From Deltaproteobacteria bacterium (lineage in GTDB: Bacteria > Desulfobacterota > Binatia > UBA9968), in assembly GCA_020027655.1 (NCBI GenBank), contig JAHKKJ010000035.1, positions 1-13,485 of the forward strand: DNA of 13,485 nucleotides. The letters are read 5' to 3'. Both the position numbers and the translations under genes were made by a program. Each line of letters begins with the position of its first letter. The first letter of the stretch is position 1. Below, one piece after another: positions 1 through 5,421 of this stretch. The notes under the pieces were generated by a model. The model was not told where the DNA came from. It was given only the letters and a program-made list of their open reading frames with translations, and did no database searches.

Positions 1-25
1 GCACTTTGAATCCGTTTTTAGCCAT
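1..25 (-). CDS. Start of a partial gene, possibly an amidohydrolase
   Basis: Only eight codons are visible, reading M-A-K-N-G-F-K-V before the window edge. The start is well supported: an ATG at 25-23 follows a strong GGAGGAG Shine-Dalgarno sequence, and the previous gene ends only 21 bases upstream at 47. The two are therefore probably cotranscribed. An N-terminus of this kind (NGFKV followed by D-x-D-x-H) is one I recall from metal-dependent amidohydrolases of uncultured soil bacteria. The metal-binding residues would lie outside the window, so the family assignment is a guess from eight residues. That a gene starts here is much more certain than its identity. Confidence 0.45.
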
Positions 26-46
26 GGCTCCTCCGCTTTACAAAGA

Positions 47-1003
47 TTACTCTGCGTCTGGATGGGTGGAAATGTATTTCGCTGCCCGCTCCGGGTCCAC
101 TCCATCGGCGCGTATCTGTATTTGTGCCGCCTCTTCCTGGAGCTGAAAGGTAACCGTGTAGGCAGCCTTGTCCCCCCAACCGCGGTTGACGGCTGCGACG
201 AGAATCTGTTCCGTGATATTCGCCACCGGCAGTGGAACGTTTAACTCCCTGCCGAGGTCCGTCGCCAGTCTCACATCTTTGCGCAGCAACCTGAGAGGAA
301 AGGTTTCGGTTTCGAACTTGCCGCGAAAGACGGTCTGTGGCACCTGATAATGAAGCACATGCATCCGCCCCATCATGCCGCGCCGCACGCATTCCCAAAG
401 CGCCGTGGTCGCGACTCCGGCTTTCACTCCCAAAGATAATCCCTCGGCAATGGCTTGAGAAATGGAGGAACCGATCATCTGATGCACCAGTTTGCAAATA
501 CTACCTGACCCTAACGGGCCCGCATACAGGACCTGGTCTCCGAAAGCAGATAGGATCGGCTTAACTCGCTCGAAGACTTCCAGCTCTCCGCCGACCATGA
601 CTTCGTGGATTCCACGTGCAGCACCCGGCTGCCCGGACGCCACTGGAGCATCCAGAACCTGGGCGCTCTTTGCGCGAAACAGGGGCTCGAGCCGGCGAAT
701 TAGCGACGGCGGGCTGGTGGAAATATCCACGAAAACCGAACCTGGCCTTATCCCCTCAATGATTCCGTGTTTGCCACAGGCAACTTGCTCAACGTCCTCC
801 GGCATTGGCAAAGCAGTAATAATTACGTCACTTTTTCGCGCCAGTGCCGCGGCAGAATCAACTACGGTCGCGCCGCCCTCACAAAATGAACGCGTTGCCT
901 CGTCGCGGAGATCGTAGACTACCATCGGATATCCGGCCCGTTGGATATGGCCGGCGACCGGACCTCCCATGGCGCCCAAGCCGATAAAGCCCACTGTTTC
1001 CAT
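47..1003 (-). CDS. NAD(P)-dependent oxidoreductase, 3-hydroxyisobutyrate dehydrogenase family
   Basis: This is a 318-residue cytoplasmic dehydrogenase of the beta-hydroxyacid dehydrogenase family, which oxidises short 3-hydroxy acids or reduces the matching semialdehydes with NAD(P). The N-terminal Rossmann fold shows GFIGLGAMGGP at residues 5-15. The substrate loop is DAPVASG (118-124), a variant of the usual DAPVSGG. The catalytic lysine is K171 in GSGSICKLVHQ, but the asparagine normally four residues later is glutamine (Q175). A helical C-terminal domain follows. The tail of about 20 residues after the usual end is unremarkable. ATG at 1003 is preceded by an AGGAA ribosome site seven bases away. 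It is followed after 21 bases by another minus-strand gene. The substrate cannot be told from sequence; the changed loop and Q175 argue against assuming 3-hydroxyisobutyrate. Confidence 0.9.
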   Translation of the reverse strand: METVGFIGLGAMGGPVAGHIQRAGYPMVVYDLRDEATRSFCEGGATVVDSAAALARKSDVIITALPMPEDVEQVACGKHGIIEGIRPGSVFVDISTSPPSLIRRLEPLFRAKSAQVLDAPVASGQPGAARGIHEVMVGGELEVFERVKPILSAFGDQVLYAGPLGSGSICKLVHQMIGSSISQAIAEGLSLGVKAGVATTALWECVRRGMMGRMHVLHYQVPQTVFRGKFETETFPLRLLRKDVRLATDLGRELNVPLPVANITEQILVAAVNRGWGDKAAYTVTFQLQEEAAQIQIRADGVDPERAAKYISTHPDAE

Positions 1004-1075
1004 GCTAATTCCTCATTGCCGTCTCTAACCGGGTATAGTTTACAAGTTTATCGCAGAAGCAAGATGGAGGTGTCA

Positions 1076-1183
1076 ATGCAAATTGCGATCGGTGATGGTG
1101 CTTCATTGCAGCAAGTTGCTATCAACTTTCTTATGCCGATAGGTTTTGATACAAGAATGGCGATAAGGCGAAAGGAGAACTGA
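1076..1183 (+). CDS. Possible 35-aa leader ORF upstream of yqjG
   Basis: A 35-codon ORF begins at ATG 1076, five bases after a good GGAGG ribosome site (1066-1070). It ends in TGA at 1181-1183, one base before the ATG of the hydroquinone reductase gene at 1185. The peptide starts MQIAIGDGASLQQ and ends in a basic stretch, RMAIRRKEN; I do not recognise it. The near-contact of stop and start would permit translational coupling, and the downstream gene's own AAGGAG lies inside the last codons of this ORF. A TATAGT hexamer at 1034-1039 could be a -10 element but has no convincing -35 partner. It may be a chance ORF. Confidence 0.3.
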   Translation: MQIAIGDGASLQQVAINFLMPIGFDTRMAIRRKEN

Positions 1184-1184
1184 T

Positions 1185-2171
1185 ATGGGATTCATGCTCG
1201 ACGGCAAATGGAACAACGATGACCAAATCCCCAGCGATGCGCGAGGTCATTTCATTCGCGCAGATTCGAGATTCCGCCATTGGATCACGCCAGACGGAAG
1301 CACCGGCCCTTCCGGAGACCCAGGATTCAAGGCGGAACCCGGCCGTTATCACCTCTTCGTTTCCCCGTCATGTCCCTGGGCGCATCGGACCGTCATTCTA
1401 CGCAAGCTCAAAAAGCTCGAAGATGTTATCTCCATGTCCAACGCGGATCGACCCAAGACCGAGGGTTGGGCGTATTCCCAAGGCATCGATGATCTAAAGC
1501 CTGGCGCTGACGGTGTCTTTCGCCTGTACCAGGTTTACGCGGCCAGCGATCCCGCGTACACGGGCAAGGTGACGGTACCGACCTTATGGGACCGCGAGCG
1601 TCGTACGATCGTCAATAACGAATCCTCAGAGATCATTCGCATGTTCAATTCCGCGTTCAAAACATGGACGGATGTCGAATACGACTTTTATCCTGAAAGT
1701 CTGCGCGCCGAAATCGACCGGATCAACGAGCTGGTGTACAGCCATTTCAACAACGGCGTGTACCGGGCCGGCTTCGCCCGATCACAGGAGGCTTATGAAG
1801 AAGCGGCGCGAAAAGTATTTCATTGCCTGGATACTTTGGAAACCTTGCTCGGCGCGCGCCGTTACCTGGCCGGCGATCGGATCACCGAGGCGGATTGGCG
1901 CGTTTTCCCAACCTTGCTGCGGTTTGACCTGGTCTATTACAGCCATTTCAAATGCAACGTGCGCCGCATCCAAGACTACCCGAATCTCGCTAACTATTTG
2001 CGGGAACTGTATCAATGGCCGGGGATCAAAGACACCCTCGATCTACAGAAGATTAAAGCGGGGTACTACAGCCAAAGGAACGTAAATCCAACCGGTATTA
2101 TCCCCTTGGGACCGACCCTTGATCATCTGGATCAGCCCCATGATCGCGAGCGGCTGCGGGCGGCGGCGTAG
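1185..2171 (+). CDS. yqjG: Glutathionyl-hydroquinone reductase (Xi-class glutathione S-transferase)
   Basis: The enzyme reduces glutathionyl-hydroquinones to hydroquinones by thiol exchange with glutathione, rescuing spontaneous quinone-glutathione adducts in the cytoplasm. At 328 residues it has the length of E. coli YqjG. The catalytic motif C63-P64-W65-A66 lies in SPSCPWAHRT, diagnostic for the Xi class. The thioredoxin-like domain continues with VPTLWD, which carries the cis-proline (P132), and a glutathione-binding NESSEI (145-150). The all-helical C-terminal domain includes LAGDRITEADWRVFPTLLRFD, typical of the family. ATG at 1185 has AAGGAG eight bases upstream. The gene faces the dehydrogenase at 1003 across a 181-base divergent region and converges on the PPOX gene with only six bases between stops. 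No terminator hairpin is visible there. Assignment is firm; the physiological substrate is not known. Confidence 0.95.
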   Translation: MGFMLDGKWNNDDQIPSDARGHFIRADSRFRHWITPDGSTGPSGDPGFKAEPGRYHLFVSPSCPWAHRTVILRKLKKLEDVISMSNADRPKTEGWAYSQGIDDLKPGADGVFRLYQVYAASDPAYTGKVTVPTLWDRERRTIVNNESSEIIRMFNSAFKTWTDVEYDFYPESLRAEIDRINELVYSHFNNGVYRAGFARSQEAYEEAARKVFHCLDTLETLLGARRYLAGDRITEADWRVFPTLLRFDLVYYSHFKCNVRRIQDYPNLANYLRELYQWPGIKDTLDLQKIKAGYYSQRNVNPTGIIPLGPTLDHLDQPHDRERLRAAA

Positions 2172-2177
2172 GGGAAA

Positions 2178-2597
2178 TTATCGTTCGCGTGTCTGTTGGG
2201 GACCGACCTTTTCGATGTTGACGCGAATGATAACCCGTTTCTCCTTTTTCATGGTGTCGCGGTACTCATCCCAATTCTTGTGCTCGCCGCGCACCTGCTT
2301 GTACCAGTAAATCAAAGTGCCCATTGCCTCGGGCTGCTCGATGATCTCTGCCGTGCCGTGGATCTGCACGAACTTCGAGCCGCTGTACTGCTCGCCGAAG
2401 ATTAACATTGAAACCCGTGGATCGCGCCGAATGTGTTTGATTTTGTAGGTCGTGCCCCGGGAAGTGATGATCACGCGGCCCTCGGAATCTATACCCGGGG
2501 TCACAAAGGTCATCTGCGGCCAGCCATCCCTCTGGCGAACGGCAATACATGCCCGATGATTTTCTTGCAAGAATTTTTGCGCGTCAGCAATTTCCAT
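2178..2597 (-). CDS. PPOX-class flavin/F420-dependent oxidoreductase
   Basis: This 139-residue protein belongs to the pyridoxamine 5'-phosphate oxidase-like split beta-barrel family, whose members bind FMN or F420 as dimers. Visible hallmarks are the N-terminal helix with FLQENHRACIAV, the strands GWPQMTFVTPGIDSEGRVIITS, the cofactor-contact stretch TTYKIKHIRRDPRVSML (around 49-65), and the VQIHGTAEII strand. This order matches the small Rv1155-like proteins annotated as PPOX class F420-dependent enzymes. Whether the cofactor is F420 or FMN cannot be decided here. ATG at 2597 is preceded by AGGAGGG at good spacing. It is the last gene of a minus-strand run, 22 bases after the 79-aa gene. Confidence 0.85.
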   Translation of the reverse strand: MEIADAQKFLQENHRACIAVRQRDGWPQMTFVTPGIDSEGRVIITSRGTTYKIKHIRRDPRVSMLIFGEQYSGSKFVQIHGTAEIIEQPEAMGTLIYWYKQVRGEHKNWDEYRDTMKKEKRVIIRVNIEKVGPQQTRER

Positions 2598-2619
2598 GTT
2601 GCCCTCCTATTTTGAATCT

Positions 2620-2859
2620 TTAGCCGTGACCGTTGGCGCCCCAGAGCCTGCCATCGATCCAAAGCTTGGCCAACTCCATGGCATAGGAGTCCGCTTGCCG
2701 CCGGGTCTCGAATGTGGCCCGGCGCCGGCCTAAGATCGGAATCTTCTTATTCGTTTTGCCGTCCTCGACAACAATCGTCGCACGGGCGATCCATTCTCCA
2801 GGGTGAGCTTCTTCTGAAGCGAGCTCGACGATGTGGTCCCGGTAGGTTTTTTTCGTCAT
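2620..2859 (-). CDS. Uncharacterised 79-aa protein
   Basis: I do not recognise this protein. It is small, soluble and lysine/arginine-rich at the start (MTKKTYRDHIVELASEE). A predicted beta-strand pattern (WIARATIVVEDGKTNKKIPI) is followed by a helix (QADSYAMELAKLWIDGRL) and a glycine-rich tail ending NGHG. There is no signal peptide or membrane segment. The strand-rich start with a terminal amphipathic helix resembles small one-domain proteins of unknown function that pair sheet and helix. No good Shine-Dalgarno sequence precedes the ATG at 2859, but it sits 52 bases after the dehydrogenase stop and 22 bases before the PPOX gene in one transcription direction. The reading frame and position make it probably real. 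Confidence 0.6.
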   Translation of the reverse strand: MTKKTYRDHIVELASEEAHPGEWIARATIVVEDGKTNKKIPILGRRRATFETRRQADSYAMELAKLWIDGRLWGANGHG

Positions 2860-2911
2860 TGATAGGGTGCTTGGTATCGAGTGTCAGGCTCGGACTAACG
2901 GAAACGAAGAA

Positions 2912-3742
2912 TTATATGCTGCATTTCCCCCCATTCAACCGAATACCCAATTCAGCCAATTGCTCGGTTACCGGGATCGTAGCGCCCAGGGCTTTTCCCA
3001 CTTCCGCGGCCAGCGGGAGATCTTTATCGTAGAGATTGGTGCCAACATTAAACTTCAAGTCGCCGCCCGATAGGTCAAACCTCGTTTCCCAGCGGTCGAG
3101 AATATTCTGAGACTTGGTCTTTTGCATGAGATCAAGTGCGGCTTTGTAATCGATGCCCGCCGCCTTGCCGATTTGGAGTGCCTCATAAACAATCAGCGCC
3201 TCGGAGGCAGTGACCATGTTTTTGAATAGCTTGGTTACGTTACCACAGCCGAGCGGGCCCATATGAACCGCATCCTTGGCCATATGCAACAGGTGTGGTT
3301 TGGCGCGATCAAAAAGTGCTTTTTGCCCGCCAACGAGGAAAGTCAGCCCGCCTTGTCGCACGGCACTGGGAACTGCCGTCATGCACGCGTCGATCACGTA
3401 GACCCTTGTTTCCGCGGCTGCTTCAGCGACTTTCTTAGTGGTCGTGGGCCGGATCGTGCTGTGCAACAACACGAGCGTGCCGGGTGCGGCGCCTTCTAAA
3501 ATTCCATCTTTACCCATGGTGCAGTCCAAAACTTCCTGGTCGGTGCGCACGACGACGTCGACGATTGTCGAAGCTTGCGCCACTGCTTTGGCTGAGGTCG
3601 CAGTCTGTGCGCCCTCCTTGCGGGCAGCCTCCATCGCTGCGGGTGCAATGTCAAAGGCGGTCGCCTGGACGTTGGCCAATTTCAACCGTGACAGCAGGGC
3701 GCTCCCCATAGCGCCGGTTCCCACAAAGCCGATTTTTTCCAT
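2912..3742 (-). CDS. NAD(P)-dependent oxidoreductase, beta-hydroxyacid dehydrogenase family (diverged)
   Basis: A second, distant member of the 3-hydroxyisobutyrate dehydrogenase family, 276 residues. The Rossmann motif GFVGTGAMGSA is at residues 5-15 and the catalytic lysine K171 is in GCGNVTKLFKN, with the usual asparagine at N175. The substrate loop is unusual: where relatives have DAPVSGG this one reads DACMTAV (118-124), so its substrate likely differs. The C-terminus stops at GGKCSI and is somewhat shorter than the usual 290-300 residues. ATG at 3742 follows a GGGAGG ribosome site eight bases away. It heads the minus-strand run with the 79-aa protein and the PPOX flavoprotein. Function within the run is not evident; a flavin/NAD redox pathway is an inference from neighbours only. 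Confidence 0.88.
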   Translation of the reverse strand: MEKIGFVGTGAMGSALLSRLKLANVQATAFDIAPAAMEAARKEGAQTATSAKAVAQASTIVDVVVRTDQEVLDCTMGKDGILEGAAPGTLVLLHSTIRPTTTKKVAEAAAETRVYVIDACMTAVPSAVRQGGLTFLVGGQKALFDRAKPHLLHMAKDAVHMGPLGCGNVTKLFKNMVTASEALIVYEALQIGKAAGIDYKAALDLMQKTKSQNILDRWETRFDLSGGDLKFNVGTNLYDKDLPLAAEVGKALGATIPVTEQLAELGIRLNGGKCSI

Positions 3743-3962
3743 TTTTTGAGCCTCCCTATATCAAATTTAACCCATCATCGCGGTGTGAATTCGAGTCAAC
3801 CTTGTCTGTTATTTCCTTTCCATCGCTAATGCAAGGCTGCGAAGTCGATCTGGTAGTTTTCACAGTCCCGCACTACTCGGTGATTGCGGCAGACATTGAC
3901 TTGTTACCATTGCAGAGCGCATGCCCAAACAAGCCCCGTTAGGTTGTCGATGGATGGATTCG
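3743..3962. other. Intergenic region between the monooxygenase and the second dehydrogenase
   Basis: These 220 bases separate two minus-strand genes and should hold the end of the monooxygenase transcript and the promoter of the dehydrogenase run. Reading the minus strand, a TTGACT hexamer lies upstream of the dehydrogenase but no well-spaced -10 box accompanies it. No convincing intrinsic terminator with a T-run follows the monooxygenase stop. I see no ORF or repeat in it. Confidence 0.4.
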
Positions 3963-4976
3963 CTAATAGTTTGCCGCCAGGCTCGGCATCACGTGGGCAG
4001 CAAACAATTCCAGGGAGCGCAAAGATTCGGCCAGTGAGATATCGCCGAAGGCGAATTGTCCGACCAAGTAATTCGCTTTTGTCTGCGTCATTTGTGATTC
4101 AAGAAAAGCCGTAACGGTGGCTGGGCTGCCGGCTATGCCCTGGCCGATCTCAATAAGCGCGTCCAATTCTGACGGCCGCTGGTGGGCAGGCGCACCGCCC
4201 CGTAAAACATACAGATGATAAAAGCTCCGGTGCCATTTTGGGTAGGCGCGGCGCGCAATGCGGATGGCCTCTTCATCCGTATTGGCGACCACAATGAATC
4301 GTCCGAGCCCGATCTTGGGCAGCGCACTTTTTGCGCCGCGGGTTTCGCGCCAAACTTGGCGATAGCGATCGACAAAACTGCGTGTTTCCCGCGGAGGGTC
4401 CAAGCTGACGACGTGCAAGCCCTTGCGGGCTGCCCGTTCGGCGCTGTCGACGGAGTGGACACCATACCAGATCGGTGGATGGGGTTTCTGCAGCGGTTCA
4501 AGCTCCATGGGAACGTTTTCGAAGGAAAAAAAGTCGCCGCGAAAATTGAGCATTCTTTTGGAGAGGCCTTGTATGATCAACTCCAGTCCCTCGGCGTAGA
4601 TTTGCTGGGCCTTTGCCGGATCGAGCCCGTAAAAAGAAGTCTCGGTAGACGAGGCGCCGCGGCCAAAGCCGATCTCCAACCGACCGCCGCTGATCTGATC
4701 GAGCATGCAAATTTCCTCGATGAGTCGAATGGGATGATAAAGCGGCAGCGCATAGACCAGCGGGCCGAAACGAAGTCGCCGCGTGCGCTGCGCCACGGCA
4801 GCCAGGAACACGCTGGGCGACGGCGCCATGCCGAGTGGCGTCGAGTGATGTTCCGCAACATGATAGGCGTAGAAACCCGCCTGGTCATAAGCCTCGATGA
4901 GCTTGAGGCGTGCCTCGTAATAGTCCTTCAGCGACAGGTCGCTGCGGTCCAAATGGTCGAATACACCAAATTTCAT
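3963..4976 (-). CDS. LLM-class flavin-dependent oxidoreductase (luciferase-like monooxygenase)
   Basis: This 337-residue protein is a TIM-barrel flavin-dependent oxidoreductase of the bacterial luciferase family, which inserts oxygen using reduced flavin or uses F420. Signs are the start MKFGVFDHLDRSD, AEHHS (41-45), the PSPSVFLAAVAQRTRRLRFG strand-helix, LPLYHPIRLIEEI and the phosphate-binding ISGGRLEIGFGRG (95-107). Length fits the family. ATG at 4976 lacks a clear Shine-Dalgarno sequence, but the N-terminus aligns with the expected first strand, so the start is kept. It is separated by 220 bases from the next minus-strand gene and faces the SRP RNA on the other side, so it is probably its own unit. 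A reduced-flavin partner is not in the window. The substrate is unknown. Confidence 0.92.
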   Translation of the reverse strand: MKFGVFDHLDRSDLSLKDYYEARLKLIEAYDQAGFYAYHVAEHHSTPLGMAPSPSVFLAAVAQRTRRLRFGPLVYALPLYHPIRLIEEICMLDQISGGRLEIGFGRGASSTETSFYGLDPAKAQQIYAEGLELIIQGLSKRMLNFRGDFFSFENVPMELEPLQKPHPPIWYGVHSVDSAERAARKGLHVVSLDPPRETRSFVDRYRQVWRETRGAKSALPKIGLGRFIVVANTDEEAIRIARRAYPKWHRSFYHLYVLRGGAPAHQRPSELDALIEIGQGIAGSPATVTAFLESQMTQTKANYLVGQFAFGDISLAESLRSLELFAAHVMPSLAANY

Positions 4977-5205
4977 GGGAGTGATGAGGTCCCTTTCGCT
5001 ACCGTAGTCGAAAATCTTATGCGATTTGTTGGCGAGAGTACAGGGCAGGTAACAATGTGATACTCTGCCACGAGAAAGTTGAGATTCAGCAAATAGGTGA
5101 CCAGGGATTCGGAATGGCCATCCAAGAACAATCTTGATTCTTGCGCCCGATCATCGTACTGTTTCTTTGACCACCAGTTTGAAAGGTTCTGGGGACACCG
5201 AAAAA
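4977..5205. promoter_or_regulatory. Divergent promoter region of the monooxygenase and the SRP RNA-dnaX block
   Basis: This 229-base gap must hold the promoters for the leftward monooxygenase gene and the rightward SRP RNA. On the plus strand the best sigma-70-like pair I see is TTGATT (5134-5139), a 17-base spacer, then TACTGT (5157-5162), which would start transcription about 35-40 bases before the SRP RNA stem. A second candidate -35, TTGACC at 5167-5172, has no good -10. An inverted repeat CAAGAA/TTCTTG (5123-5128 and 5138-5143) overlaps the first candidate. All of this is weak; only the divergent layout is certain. Confidence 0.3.
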
Positions 5206-5339
5206 TTGGATGTCGATTGCTGATAGTTAGGTCCTGTGCAAGGCGGAACCGTGAACCCCGTCAGGTCCGGAAGGAAGCAGCGGTAACGGATTTATCCCTG
5301 TGCCACGGGGCAACCTGGCTGTCAGCAATGGACATCCAA
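5206..5339 (+). ncRNA. ffs: Signal recognition particle RNA, small bacterial (4.5S) type
   Basis: This is the RNA scaffold of the bacterial signal recognition particle; with Ffh it directs ribosomes making membrane proteins to FtsY. The conserved domain IV is plain: GGTCCGGAAGGAAGC around 5264-5278, containing the GGAA tetraloop and the asymmetric loop bound by Ffh, framed by GTGAACCCCGTCA and GCGGTAACGG. The remaining sequence closes a hairpin: 5233-5238 pairs with 5304-5309, and 5206-5231 pairs with 5314-5339 with one G-G mismatch and three G-U pairs. The conserved core is roughly 5226-5322; I extend the feature to the end of the paired stem, though mature ends are unknown. No intrinsic terminator follows before dnaX, so it may be processed from the dnaX leader. 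SRP RNA next to dnaX is a known arrangement in many bacteria. Confidence 0.95.
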
Positions 5340-5353
5340 GCCTCGCTCCGCTC

Positions 5354-5409
5354 AGCATCTCAGATTGCAGATCTCAGATTCCAGATTCGCAATTTGAAAT
5401 TTGAGATTC
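5354..5409. repeat. Period-7 degenerate tandem repeat between SRP RNA and dnaX
   Basis: From 5361 to 5409 the sequence divides exactly into seven heptamers: CAGATTG, CAGATCT, CAGATTC, CAGATTC, GCAATTT, GAAATTT, GAGATTC. A weaker unit, AGCATCT, precedes at 5354. The stretch is much richer in A and T than the genes beside it. It ends just before the dnaX ribosome site, so it forms most of the spacer. It resembles in kind the short tandemly repeated heptamers (STRR) known from cyanobacteria, although the units differ. Function unknown. Confidence 0.7.
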
Positions 5410-5421
5410 CCGAAGGGACCT

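Noticed and set aside
1034..1039. TATAGT as a -10 promoter element for yqjG
   Set aside because: No acceptable -35 hexamer is found 16-18 bases upstream, so it is only mentioned, not called.
4215..5060. A 281-codon open frame on the plus strand
   Set aside because: It is antisense to the luciferase-like monooxygenase, has no recognisable motifs, and its length follows from codon bias of the real gene.
5401..5421. TTG start 21 bases upstream of the dnaX ATG
   Set aside because: It reads the heptamer repeat as protein; MSYLVLARKWRP at 5422 is the standard DnaX N-terminus.
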